This document shows positions 1 through 7,595 of a stretch of 64,000 nucleotides of DNA, piece by piece (position 1 is the stretch's first letter; every line of letters starts with the position of its first letter). Below the pieces are notes generated by a model. That model saw only the letters and a list, made by a program, of their open reading frames with translations. It ran no database searches and was not told the DNA's origin. Origin of the DNA: JAYFNU01 sp034933305 (GTDB taxonomy: Bacteria > Bacillota > Clostridia > Oscillospirales > Ruminococcaceae); contig JAYFNU010000006.1 in assembly GCA_034933305.1 (NCBI GenBank), positions 1 to 64,000 on the forward strand, given 5' to 3'. A program made the position numbers and the translations under genes.

Positions 1-1
1 G

Positions 2-1351
2 CGGCGCCCCGCGGCCGATGTGCAGAACACGCTGCTGCGGCGCGCCGCGGCGGATGCGCCTGCGCCGGATGCGGCGGATGCCGCCCGGACGCCGGACGAC
101 GCGGACGCCGCGGCAGCGAAGACCGCCGCCCGGAAGCCCGCTTCCGGGACGGGCGCGAAGAGCGGCGCCGCAAAGAGCGGAAAGAAGAAGAAAAAGAAGA
201 AAAAGAAGTTCGGCGCGGGAGCCATCGCGCTGCTCGTGCTGCTCGCGCTCGCCATCGCCGGCATCGGCACGGCCATCTGGGTCGTGTCGGAGATCGGCGG
301 CGACCGCAACGCGTCCTTCGCGCGGGAGTTCACCATCGAGGTGCCCGACGGCGCCTCGACGACCGACATCGCGAAGCTTCTCAAACAAAACGGACTGATC
401 AGCTCGGTCAACGTTTTCAAGCTCTATTGCCGGCTCAAAAACGCCGACGGCACCTTCCAGCTCGGCGAGCACACCTTCAACGCGCGCATGGGCTACAGCG
501 AGATCGTGAACTCGCTGCAGACGATGGTCGTCGAGCCCGTCAAGACCTATACGCTCACGATCCCCGACGGAAAGACGGCGCTGTGGATCGCCATGCGCGT
601 CGAGTCGGCGACGGACGGCGCGGTCTCGGTGGACGACTTCATCAAGGCCTGCAACGAGGACACCTTCGACGTCAGCTTTTTCGACCAGATCAGCAGCGAT
701 CCCAATAAGTTCATCAAGCTCGACGGCTTCCTGTGGCCGGATACGTATGAGTTCGCCGTCAATTTCACGGCCCACGACATCATCCAGATCCTGCTCGAGC
801 ATTTCGAGACGAATGTCCTGACGCCGGACCGCCTCGCCAAGATCAACGCGAGCGGCCATTCGCTCGAGGACATCATCAAGCTCGCGTCCATCGTCCAGAA
901 GGAGTCCTCCAACGACGAGCCCAAGAGCTTCGCGATGGTCGCGGGCGTGTTCTGGAACCGCCTCAACAACTGGACGCCCGCCTACCTCGAATCCGACACC
1001 TCGCGCGACTGGGTCAAGGGCGGCCTCGGCGACAACGCCTTCTACAACGAAAAGGGCTACATCCCCGGCGTCCTCGCGTTCTACTACGAGGGGTACTACA
1101 ACATTCCGCAGAACATCCTCGACGCCTATGACACCTACACGCACGAGGGCCTGCTCGCCGGCGCCATCTGCAACCCCGGCATCAACGCCATCGACGGCAC
1201 CATCGAGCCGGTCCAGCACGACTACTACTTCTTCTTCACCGGCAAGACGACCGAACAGGGCGGCCAGCCCTACGGCGGCGAGGGCAGCTTCTATTACTTC
1301 AAGACCTATGCGGAACACGCCTCGGCGTGGAACGTCTACGGTGTCGACTGA
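2..1351 (+). CDS. mltG: Endolytic murein transglycosylase MltG (YceG-like), 5' end cut by window
   Basis: MltG cleaves nascent peptidoglycan glycan strands near the membrane and is thought to end their elongation. The reading frame is open to the first base of the window, so the true start probably lies upstream; the GTG at 20 is likely internal. Numbered from that GTG, residues 1-54 are Ala/Asp-rich, 55-63 are a run of nine lysines, and about 66-90 form one membrane segment, giving a cytoplasmic tail and an extracellular catalytic domain. The motif LASIVQKES near residue 295 carries the expected catalytic Glu. The C-terminal part with HDYYFFFTGK and the KTYAEH-type ending is typical of YceG. 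The stop overlaps the next start (ATGA). The long charged tail is unusual. Family call is confident; the length of the missing part is unknown. Confidence 0.92.
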   Translation, partial: RRPAADVQNTLLRRAAADAPAPDAADAARTPDDADAAAAKTAARKPASGTGAKSGAAKSGKKKKKKKKKFGAGAIALLVLLALAIAGIGTAIWVVSEIGGDRNASFAREFTIEVPDGASTTDIAKLLKQNGLISSVNVFKLYCRLKNADGTFQLGEHTFNARMGYSEIVNSLQTMVVEPVKTYTLTIPDGKTALWIAMRVESATDGAVSVDDFIKACNEDTFDVSFFDQISSDPNKFIKLDGFLWPDTYEFAVNFTAHDIIQILLEHFETNVLTPDRLAKINASGHSLEDIIKLASIVQKESSNDEPKSFAMVAGVFWNRLNNWTPAYLESDTSRDWVKGGLGDNAFYNEKGYIPGVLAFYYEGYYNIPQNILDAYDTYTHEGLLAGAICNPGINAIDGTIEPVQHDYYFFFTGKTTEQGGQPYGGEGSFYYFKTYAEHASAWNVYGVD

Positions 1352-1659
1352 TGACGACGTTCGAACGCATCTACGACGTCGTGCGGCGCATCCCCCGGGG
1401 GCGCGTCACGACGTACGGGACGGTCGCGCTGCTCGCCGGGAATCCCCGCTGGTCGCGCATCGTGGGCTGCGCGCTGCATGTCAATCCCGACCCGGCCCGC
1501 ATCCCGTGCTTCCGCGTCGTCAACCGCTTCGGCGCCTGCTCCGGGTCCTTCGCCTTCGGCGGCGCGGACGCGCAGCGGCGGCTGCTCGAGGAGGACGGCG
1601 TGACGTTTCTGCCCGACGGGCGCGTCGATATGGCGCGCTGCGCATGGAAAACCGAATAG
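1351..1659 (+). CDS. MGMT-like alkyltransferase-type DNA-binding protein with altered active site
   Basis: A 102-residue protein matching the C-terminal DNA-binding domain of O6-alkylguanine-DNA alkyltransferases (MTTFERIYDVVRRIPRGRV, then the NPRWSRIVG arginine-finger region). The active-site motif normally PCHR reads PCFR at residues 52-55, so the alkyl-accepting Cys53 is kept but the His that activates it is Phe. Alkyltransferase-like (ATL) proteins instead replace the Cys with Trp, so this sits between the two classes. It may bind alkylated bases and flag them for repair, or react slowly. It overlaps the mltG stop by one base, so the two are translationally coupled, and a strong terminator follows. 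Start chosen because ATG at 1351 gives the standard N-terminus; the earlier ATG at 1327 lies inside mltG. Confidence 0.85.
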   Translation: MTTFERIYDVVRRIPRGRVTTYGTVALLAGNPRWSRIVGCALHVNPDPARIPCFRVVNRFGACSGSFAFGGADAQRRLLEEDGVTFLPDGRVDMARCAWKTE

Positions 1660-1662
1660 CGG

Positions 1663-1699
1663 CAGCGGCCGCCTGCACACGCAGGCGGCCGCTGTTTTT
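1663..1699 (+). terminator. Rho-independent terminator after mltG and the MGMT-like gene
   Basis: A perfect 13-bp GC-rich stem (1663-1675 with 1682-1694), a 6-base loop and five T residues directly after, four bases past the MGMT-like stop codon. Confidence 0.9.
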
Positions 1700-1750
1700 G
1701 TCCCGGAAAACGGGCTGGAAATGCGGGCGGCGCTTTTTGCCGGAAGGGCG

Positions 1751-1879
1751 TCAGGCCGCTGCCTGCAGCGTTTCGAGCTCCTCGAGCGCCTCCGCGTAGG
1801 TGTCGGCGGAGCAGAGGAACCGGCCGAAGGCGTCGACCACCTCGAAATGTTCGTGCACGCGCCGGATCGTTCCTTTCAT
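1751..1879 (-). CDS. Small hypothetical protein, 42 aa
   Basis: No family recognised. The start at 1879 is set by an excellent Shine-Dalgarno, AAGGAGGG, immediately upstream; the much longer open frame reaching 2266 has no such signal. The protein (MKGTIRRVHEHFEVVDAFGRF...) has a beta-hairpin-like start and a helical, acidic end (EALEELETL), reminiscent of small regulatory or adaptor proteins, but nothing more can be said. It is monocistronic, converging on the terminator of the mltG unit. The ribosome binding site makes a real gene likely. Confidence 0.6.
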   Translation of the reverse strand: MKGTIRRVHEHFEVVDAFGRFLCSADTYAEALEELETLQAAA

Positions 1880-1965
1880 CAGGCTCCCTCCTTTCCTGTT
1901 CTGTATGCATTGTACGGCAGCGGGTGTACAAAGATACGGACAGTGACCGGGGGGGGAGCGCCGCA

Positions 1966-1994
1966 TTGCGCCGGCGGCGCGCATGTGGTATGCT
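1966..1994 (+). promoter_or_regulatory. Putative sigma-A promoter for the 49-aa membrane protein
   Basis: TTGCGC, a 17-base spacer, then TATGCT, about 28 bases before the start codon at 2022. The same -35 form recurs at the yqeG-like promoter (57044). Confidence 0.5.
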
Positions 1995-2021
1995 GACGGA
2001 AGGAAAGCGAGGGAAAGAACG

Positions 2022-2171
2022 ATGGAAACAGCCGCGCTCATCATCGTGCTGCTGTCGGCGCTGTGCGTGCCGGCGTGGATCGTGCTGCGCGTGCGGGAGT
2101 CCGCGCGCCGGCGGGACGAGCTGCAGGCGGCGCAGAAGCCGTCGCCGCGGGAGCCGCACGAAGGGGAATAG
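2022..2171 (+). CDS. Small single-pass membrane protein, 49 aa, hypothetical
   Basis: METAALIIVLLSALCVPAWI begins a single hydrophobic segment (about residues 3-22), followed by a strongly charged Arg/Glu-rich tail, so the tail should lie in the cytoplasm. An upstream in-frame ATG at 1983 overlaps the putative promoter; the ATG at 2022 has a purine-rich GAGGG-type site 9 bases before it. No homologue is recognised. Such micro-proteins often attach to larger membrane complexes, but no partner is indicated: its neighbours are the divergent 42-aa gene and the convergent MATE exporter. Confidence 0.5.
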   Translation: METAALIIVLLSALCVPAWIVLRVRESARRRDELQAAQKPSPREPHEGE

Positions 2172-2266
2172 AAAGCAGGGCGGCCCGCGCGGCCGCCGTC
2201 CCCGCAGGGGGGAAAGGCCGCCGCCTTTTCCGGAAGAGCGGCGGGAATGCTGCGCACAAAAAGCAA

Positions 2267-2310
2267 AAACGCCCGCCGCGGAGCATGGCTCCGGGCGGGC
2301 GTTTCATTTT
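2267..2310. terminator. Bidirectional terminator between the 49-aa gene and the MATE gene
   Basis: Stem 2267-2277 with 2294-2304, with an inner GGAGC/GCTCC stem, flanked by A-rich sequence on the left and T-rich sequence on the right. It can therefore end transcription from both convergent genes. Confidence 0.8.
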
Positions 2311-2333
2311 TTCAGCGGGACGCGCCCCGCCGC

Positions 2334-3719
2334 TCAGCGGACGGGCAGGGCGCCCGCGGGCCGGCAGAGGATGGAGCGCCGGTAGCGCAGCGCCAGCAGC
2401 AGGCTGCACATCACCCATCCCACGGGGTAGGCGATGGCGACCGACCAGAAGCCGCAGCCGAGCAGGTGCGTCACGTACAGATAGAGCTGGCGGAAGGCGA
2501 CGAAGGACAGCAGCATGAGCACCATCGGCCCCTTGGCGTCGCCGACGCCGCGCAGCGCGCCGCCGTAAATATTGAAGAAGCAGAGCGTCACGTAGAACGG
2601 GGCCGTGAAATGGATGAACCGGACGCCGTACTCGATCACGTCCGCTTCGCCGGTGAACAGCATGACGAGCGGCTTCGCGAAGATCATCAGCAGGATGCTG
2701 AGCGCCGCCGTGATGACGAGCGCGAGCAGCGTCGACTGGCGCACGCCCTCGCGGGCGCGGTCGTACTGCCCGCGGCCGTAGTTCTGCCCGACGAAGGTGG
2801 TCGACGCGAGGCCGATGCTCTGCATGGGGATGACGATGAAGATGTCGAGCTTGTTGTAGCTCGAATAGCCGGCCATGCACGCCGAACCGAAGGCGTTGAT
2901 ATACGACTGGACGAAGACGTTCGAAAAAGCGGTGATGGCCTGCTGTGCGCCCGAGGGCAGGCCGATGTCCATGATGCGCGTGAACATGGCGCGCGTCATG
3001 CGCAGCCGGCGCCAGCGGATGCCGTACGGGGCGTCGGTGCGCGACAGCGACAGCAGCACGAGCCCGGCCGACAGGAACTGCGACAGGATCGTCGCGTAGG
3101 CGACGCCCGCGATGCCGAGCCCGTAGCGGATGACGAACAGGAGATCGAAAATGACGTTGATGACGGCCGAGAAGATCAGAAAATACAGCGGCCGGCGGGA
3201 ATCCCCCACCGCGCGCAGAATGCCGGAGCCCATGTTGTACAGCAGCAGCCCCGAGACGCCGGCGAAGTAGATCGTGAGATATTCCCGCGCCTGCGGGAGC
3301 ACGTCCTCGGGCGTCGCCATGAGGCGCAGCATGGGCGTGACCATGAAGACGCCCAGCCCCGTCGCGACGACGCACATCAGGAAGCAGACGATCATCGTCG
3401 TGCCCACGGCGTCGCGCAGCCCCTCGTAGTCGTGCGCGCCGTAGCACTGAGAGATGACGACGCTCGCGCCGGTCGCGAGGCCCGCGCAGAAGCCGACGAG
3501 GATAAAGATGATGCTGCCCGTGCTGCCGACGGCCGCGAGCGCGGTCTTGCCGACAAAGCGGCCGACGACGATGGTGTCGACGGTGTTGTACATCTGCTGG
3601 AACAGCAGCCCGATCGCCATGGGGATGGCGAACTCGAGAAGCTGCTTCCAGACGACGCCCTCGGTCATGTCCGAGTCGCCGCGCGTTTTCAGTCTGGACG
3701 TAAGCGATGACCTCCGCAT
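2334..3719 (-). CDS. MATE family multidrug/cation antiporter (NorM/DinF-like)
   Basis: MATE proteins export drugs and metabolites in exchange for Na+ or H+. The 461-residue frame has about 12 hydrophobic segments in two homologous halves. The N-terminal signature WKQLLEFAIPMAIGLLFQQMYNTVDTIVVGRFVG and the second-half FSNVFVQSYINAFG / FVGQNYGRG stretch are typical of the bacterial MATE group common in Clostridia. The start is uncertain: ATG at 3719 lies close behind a TATACT element (3744-3739), while ATG at 3668 (MTEGVVWKQ) is nearer the usual family start; neither has a good Shine-Dalgarno. It is monocistronic. The substrate cannot be predicted. Confidence 0.9.
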   Translation of the reverse strand: MRRSSLTSRLKTRGDSDMTEGVVWKQLLEFAIPMAIGLLFQQMYNTVDTIVVGRFVGKTALAAVGSTGSIIFILVGFCAGLATGASVVISQCYGAHDYEGLRDAVGTTMIVCFLMCVVATGLGVFMVTPMLRLMATPEDVLPQAREYLTIYFAGVSGLLLYNMGSGILRAVGDSRRPLYFLIFSAVINVIFDLLFVIRYGLGIAGVAYATILSQFLSAGLVLLSLSRTDAPYGIRWRRLRMTRAMFTRIMDIGLPSGAQQAITAFSNVFVQSYINAFGSACMAGYSSYNKLDIFIVIPMQSIGLASTTFVGQNYGRGQYDRAREGVRQSTLLALVITAALSILLMIFAKPLVMLFTGEADVIEYGVRFIHFTAPFYVTLCFFNIYGGALRGVGDAKGPMVLMLLSFVAFRQLYLYVTHLLGCGFWSVAIAYPVGWVMCSLLLALRYRRSILCRPAGALPVR

Positions 3720-3769
3720 TCAAAATCGCACAATAGATAGTATAGTAACACAACGCGCCGGAAAAAGAA

Positions 3770-3788
3770 ACCCGCCTGTGCGGCGGGC
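3770..3788 (-). terminator. Terminator after the DUF2461 gene
   Basis: On the minus strand CCCGCC-GCACA-GGCGGG is followed by TTTCTTTTTC, five bases past the DUF2461 stop. The stem is short (6 bp) but GC-only. Confidence 0.65.
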
Positions 3789-3792
3789 ATCG

Positions 3793-4467
3793 CTATTTTT
3801 TCGGGTCCGGGTCGCTGTCGAGCGTGCCGAAATACGCGTAGAAGGGCGCGAGGAAGCGGAAGCCGTCGAGGATGCGCTCTGCGAGCGCGGGGGAGGCGAT
3901 GGCGGGGGACAGCTTTTCCTCATGCACGATCGAAAAATTGCGCAGGTTGTACCACCCGGCCAGCGCCCCGCCGGGATCTCCCTTCGGCTTTTTGTAGGAC
4001 TCGCCCTCGAGGGAGAATTCCGACTGCCCCTCGAGCGCGCGCTGGAGCTTCGCGAGCGGCCGCGGGTCGGCGTCGATGCGCGCGCGGTGCTTCGCCATCG
4101 TCTGCGGGCGCGCCATGTAGTAGCCGAGCCCGTACGTCCAGACGTCCGGCCCGAGCTCGAACCAGAACGCGGGCTTGTCCGTCCACTCGTCGTCCGGGCG
4201 CTGCAGCGTGAACCAAAGATGATCCTTGTAGGGCCCGTTGCCGAACAGGCGCCGCGCGTCGCGGTAGATGCGCGCCACGTGCAGGATGAGGTCGAAGCCG
4301 GGATACTCCTTCGAAAAAGCGGCGTGGACCTGCCGCCCGAGCTCGTTCATGGGCGCGGCGAGATACTGCCGGTATTCCTGCTTGTGCGCCTCGAACCACG
4401 GCTTGTTGTTGTTGAGGCGGATGCCCCAGATGAAATCGACCGTCTGTTCGGAAAATCCTTCGAACAT
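3793..4467 (-). CDS. DUF2461 family protein (TIGR02453-type)
   Basis: A 224-residue soluble protein with family hallmarks: WGIRLNNNKPWFEAHKQEY near the N-terminus, VARIYRDARRL and GPYKDHLWFTL in the middle, and the basic/aromatic GYYMARPQTM region. The family is widespread but has no established biochemical role. The start at 4467 has a GGGGAG site before it; the open frame extends further to 4560 without support. It lies 90 bases downstream of sigK on the same strand and may be read from the sigK promoter, but sporulation involvement is only a guess from position. Confidence 0.85.
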   Translation of the reverse strand: MFEGFSEQTVDFIWGIRLNNNKPWFEAHKQEYRQYLAAPMNELGRQVHAAFSKEYPGFDLILHVARIYRDARRLFGNGPYKDHLWFTLQRPDDEWTDKPAFWFELGPDVWTYGLGYYMARPQTMAKHRARIDADPRPLAKLQRALEGQSEFSLEGESYKKPKGDPGGALAGWYNLRNFSIVHEEKLSPAIASPALAERILDGFRFLAPFYAYFGTLDSDPDPKK

Positions 4468-4556
4468 GCTGCTCCCCGCTTTCTCCGCCGGCGGCGCCGC
4501 ACACAGTGCCGCGGCGCCGCGCCTGAGGCAGATTATACCGCCGCGGGGCCGGCCCG

Positions 4557-5255
4557 TCAAGTTTGCCGGGACGGGTCGTCAAACGCCGCGCGGAGCTTCG
4601 CGAGGGCCTTTGATTCGAGCCGCGAGACATAGGAGCGCGAGATGCCCAGGCGTTTCGCGACAGCCTGCTGCGTCAGCGGCGGCTGCCCGCTGAGCCCGTA
4701 GCGCAGCTCGGTGATGCGCCGCTCGCGGGGCGTCAGGACGCGCTGCACGAGCCCGACCGCGCGCGCCGCGTCGCAGCTGTGCTCGAGCGCGTCGCCGATC
4801 TCCCCTTCGGCGGCGACGACGTCGAGGATCGACAGGGTGTTGCCGTCGGCGTCGGTGTCGAGCGGGTCGCTGATGGACACGGTGTTCTGCGCCTTTTTGC
4901 TCTGCCGGAACTGCATGAGGATCTCGTTTTCGATGCAGCGGCTCGCGTAGGTCGAGAAACGGGTGCCGCGGCCGTCGCGGTAGGTGCCGACCGCCTTGAT
5001 GAGGCCGATGGTGCCGACCGAGACGAGATCGTCCTGCTCGCCCGGGCCGGCGTAGTACTTCTTGACGATGTGGACGACGAGCCGCATATTGCGCCGGATG
5101 AGCTCGTCGCGCGCCGCCGGATCGCCCGCGCGCATGCGCCGGAAACAGTCGGCCTCCTCGCCGGGCGACAGGGGGCGGGGAAAGGTGCCGCTGGAAAAAT
5201 ACAGGGCGAAAAACAGGGAAAAATCAGACAGCAGCGCGAGCAATTGGGAGAACAT
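4557..5255 (-). CDS. sigK: RNA polymerase sporulation sigma factor SigK
   Basis: SigK directs late mother-cell transcription during sporulation. The 232-residue protein begins with about 20 hydrophobic residues (MFSQLLALLSDFSLFFALYF), matching the pro-sequence that is clipped to activate SigK. Region 2 follows (NMRLVVHIVKKYY, DDLVSVGTIGLIKAV, FSTYASRCIENEIL), then region 4 with a helix-turn-helix (LTQQAVAKRLGISRSYVSRLE). The gene is uninterrupted: there is no skin-like element splitting it as in B. subtilis. A GAGGT site precedes the ATG. Its 5' region is shared with the divergent lipoprotein gene; a sigma-E-type promoter could not be assigned with confidence. Confidence 0.93.
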   Translation of the reverse strand: MFSQLLALLSDFSLFFALYFSSGTFPRPLSPGEEADCFRRMRAGDPAARDELIRRNMRLVVHIVKKYYAGPGEQDDLVSVGTIGLIKAVGTYRDGRGTRFSTYASRCIENEILMQFRQSKKAQNTVSISDPLDTDADGNTLSILDVVAAEGEIGDALEHSCDAARAVGLVQRVLTPRERRITELRYGLSGQPPLTQQAVAKRLGISRSYVSRLESKALAKLRAAFDDPSRQT

Positions 5256-5346
5256 GGCGCGACCTCAGCTTTCATTTTGCGGCGCCGCAGAAAAAACGCA
5301 TAAAATCCGGCGGCTGCCCCATACTAAATGTGATTTCATCACATAC

Positions 5347-5376
5347 TTGAACCCGCGGGTATGGATATACTATGTA
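5347..5376 (+). promoter_or_regulatory. Putative promoter of the duplicated lipoprotein gene
   Basis: TTGAAC, an 18-base spacer, TATGTA; an overlapping TATACT at 5366-5371 could be an alternative -10. It lies 36-65 bases before the start codon. Confidence 0.5.
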
Positions 5377-5411
5377 GGCGGAAGAATCCGCAAACAAAAA
5401 CGGAGGCAAAA

Positions 5412-6452
5412 ATGATGAAAAAGATACTTGCGATTCTGCTTGTTCTCTGCCTCGCGCTCGGCGTCGCCGCGTGCGGCACGAAGGACAGCGGGAATACAGA
5501 CCAGCCGGCTGCGCAGCCGGAGACCACGTCCGCGCTGAAGCTCGGCATGGCCATCGACACCGCGGTGAGCGGCGAAAACGCGACGAAGGATGCGGACGGC
5601 AGCGCCGAAGCCGATTCCACTGTTGCGGTCGTCCTGCTCGACGCCGAAGGCAAGATCGTCAACTGCGTGATCGACATTGCGCAGACCAAGATGGCGTTCA
5701 CAGCGGCCGGCGCCGTGCTCGAGAAGGACGCCGTCCCGATGACGAAGCTCGAGGCTGGCGACAACTACGGCATGAAGGTAGCTTCCCCCATCGGCAAGGA
5801 ATGGTATGAGCAGTCGAAGGGCTTCTCCGATTACTGCATCGGCAAGACCGCGGACGAAGTCGCCGGCATCGCGATGAGCGATCAGGGCGTCGCCACGGAT
5901 GAAACGCTGCTCGCGACCACGACCATCCACATCGGCGGCTTTATCAACGCCGTTGTCGAGGCGTGCAAGAACGCCAAGGAACTCGGCAGCGCGGCGGGCG
6001 ACAAGCTCGGCCTCGCGGTCAGCACCAGCCTTTCCGACTCCACCGATGCGACGGCGGACAAGGACGGCATGTGCTATGTCTACAGCACCTACTGCGCGGT
6101 CACGACCGATGCTTCCGGCAAGGTCACCGCGGCCATCCTCGACGCTTCCCAGAGCAAGATCAACATCGACACGATGGGCGCCATCACGAGCGACCTGAGC
6201 GCGCCGGTGAAGTCCAAGAACGTCCTCATGGACGAGTACGGCATGAAGAGCGCCTCCTCCATCGGCAAAGAGTGGTATGAGCAGGCGGCCGGCTTCTGCG
6301 AGTATATCAAGGGCATGACGGCGGCGGACATCGGCGGCATCGCGATGAGCGACAAGGGCGTTGCCACGGACGAAAAGCTGCTCGCGACGACGACCGTTCA
6401 CATCGGCGGCTTCATGGCTGTCGCGGCGAAGGCTGTCGGCAACGCGAAATAG
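5412..6452 (+). CDS. Exported lipoprotein with two tandem copies of an uncharacterised domain
   Basis: The 346-residue protein starts with a lipoprotein signal (MMKKILAILLVLCLALGVAAC, lipidation at Cys21), so the mature protein is attached outside the membrane. A short Asp/Gln/Pro linker leads to two homologous domains, about residues 42-190 and 199-343. Each has a beta-rich start (VAVVLLDAEGKIVNCVID / CAVTTDASGKVTAAILD), then GMK.AS.IGKEWYEQ, then GIAMSD.GVATDE.LLATTT.HIGGF. I do not recognise a named family. The start overlaps FMN-binding and PepSY-like lipoproteins in general style, but I see no clear flavinylation motif. A GGAGG site precedes ATGs at 5412 and 5415. The next gene encodes an ApbE flavin transferase, so a redox role is plausible but inferred. 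Confidence 0.85.
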   Translation: MMKKILAILLVLCLALGVAACGTKDSGNTDQPAAQPETTSALKLGMAIDTAVSGENATKDADGSAEADSTVAVVLLDAEGKIVNCVIDIAQTKMAFTAAGAVLEKDAVPMTKLEAGDNYGMKVASPIGKEWYEQSKGFSDYCIGKTADEVAGIAMSDQGVATDETLLATTTIHIGGFINAVVEACKNAKELGSAAGDKLGLAVSTSLSDSTDATADKDGMCYVYSTYCAVTTDASGKVTAAILDASQSKINIDTMGAITSDLSAPVKSKNVLMDEYGMKSASSIGKEWYEQAAGFCEYIKGMTAADIGGIAMSDKGVATDEKLLATTTVHIGGFMAVAAKAVGNAK

Positions 6453-6453
6453 T

Positions 6454-6481
6454 TTGCGAAACGGCTGAAATGCGATATACT
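6454..6481 (+). promoter_or_regulatory. Possible internal promoter before apbE
   Basis: TTGCGA, 16-base spacer, TATACT, starting two bases after the lipoprotein stop. Transcripts from it would begin near or inside the following hairpin (6482-6516), so the terminator would not form fully on them. Confidence 0.4.
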
Positions 6482-6524
6482 AAAGGATATGCGGGGCGCA
6501 GCTTCGCATATCCTTTGGTTTTTA
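6482..6524 (+). terminator. Terminator or attenuator between the lipoprotein and apbE genes
   Basis: Perfect 12-bp stem (6482-6493 with 6505-6516), 11-base loop, followed by GGTTTTTATT. It ends only about 15 bases before the apbE start, so it should reduce read-through and make the lipoprotein transcript the abundant one. Confidence 0.85.
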
Positions 6525-6538
6525 TTACGGGGATTTTT

Positions 6539-7594
6539 ATGACGAAGAGACTTCTATCGCTGCTCGCGGCCGCGGTGCTCGCGCTCACGCTGTTTGCGGG
6601 CTGCGCCAAAAAGACGCCCACGCGCTACAAGGCGACGTTCCTCACGCTGTTCGACACCGTCACCGTGGTGACGGGCTTTGAGACGGATGCCGAGACCTTC
6701 GACGCCACGGCGCAGCATATCCACGACGAACTGCTCGTCTACCACGAGCTGTACGACATCTACAACGACTACGAGGGCGTCGTCAACATCAAAACCATCA
6801 ACGACAACGCCGGCGTCGCGCCCGTCAAGGTCGACGAGAAGATCATCGACATGCTGACGCTCGCGGTCGACATGTGCGCGCGCACCGGCGGCAAGGTCAA
6901 CGTCGCGATGGGCAGCGTGCTTTCGCTGTGGCATGACGCGCGCGAATACGGCATCAACAACCCCGAGGACGCCTATCTGCCCTCGGACGAGGATCTCGCG
7001 GCCGCCGCGCAGCACACCGACATCAACGACGTCATCATCGACCGCGAAGCCGGCACCGTCTATCTCGCCGATCCCGACATGCGGCTCGACGTCGGCGCCG
7101 TCGGCAAGGGCTACGCCGTCGAGCAGGTCTGCGAGACGCTCGAGAGCGAGGGGGTCACCTCGTATGTGCTGAGCGTCGGCGGCAACGTGCGCGCCATCGG
7201 CCCGAAGGCCGACGGCACCGACTGGACCGTCGGCATCGAGAACCCGTGGTCGACGAGCGACACCGACACCTATCTGCTGACCGTCGGCATCCGGGACATG
7301 TCCGTCGTCACGAGCGGCTCCTACCAGCGCTATTACACGGTCAACGGCGTGCAGTATCACCACATCATCGACCCGCAGACGCTCTATCCGAAGAACGAGT
7401 ACGTCTCGGTCACGGTGCTCGCGCACGACTCCGGTCTTGCCGACGCGCTGTCGACCGCGCTGTTCAACAGCGAATACGAGGACGGCCTCGCGCTCGTGCG
7501 CAGTCTCGACGGCGTCGAGGCGATGTGGGTCTACGCCGACGGGACGCGGAGCTATTCCGACGGCTTCCGGAATTACATCCTCGAAGAGGACTGA
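6539..7594 (+). CDS. apbE: FAD:protein FMN transferase (ApbE family), lipoprotein
   Basis: ApbE enzymes move FMN from FAD onto Ser/Thr of exported redox proteins. The 351-residue protein has a signal peptide with lipobox LFAGC (Cys22), so it acts outside the membrane. Family motifs are clear: LFDTVTVV near residue 38, MRLDVGAVGKGYAVEQV, SVGGNVRAIG, VTSGSYQRYY and YHHIIDPQTLYP. The start at 6539 is chosen because it gives the complete signal peptide; only a weak GGGG site precedes it. It follows the duplicated lipoprotein after a hairpin and is separated by one base from the NusG_II gene. Substrates are unknown; the neighbouring lipoprotein is a candidate partner. Confidence 0.93.
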   Translation: MTKRLLSLLAAAVLALTLFAGCAKKTPTRYKATFLTLFDTVTVVTGFETDAETFDATAQHIHDELLVYHELYDIYNDYEGVVNIKTINDNAGVAPVKVDEKIIDMLTLAVDMCARTGGKVNVAMGSVLSLWHDAREYGINNPEDAYLPSDEDLAAAAQHTDINDVIIDREAGTVYLADPDMRLDVGAVGKGYAVEQVCETLESEGVTSYVLSVGGNVRAIGPKADGTDWTVGIENPWSTSDTDTYLLTVGIRDMSVVTSGSYQRYYTVNGVQYHHIIDPQTLYPKNEYVSVTVLAHDSGLADALSTALFNSEYEDGLALVRSLDGVEAMWVYADGTRSYSDGFRNYILEED

Positions 7595-7595
7595 T

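Noticed and set aside
2247..3710. A 487-codon plus-strand frame opposite the MATE gene
   Set aside because: Composition is dominated by Arg, Asp, Glu and His as expected for antisense of a GC-rich membrane gene; no ribosome binding site or domain.
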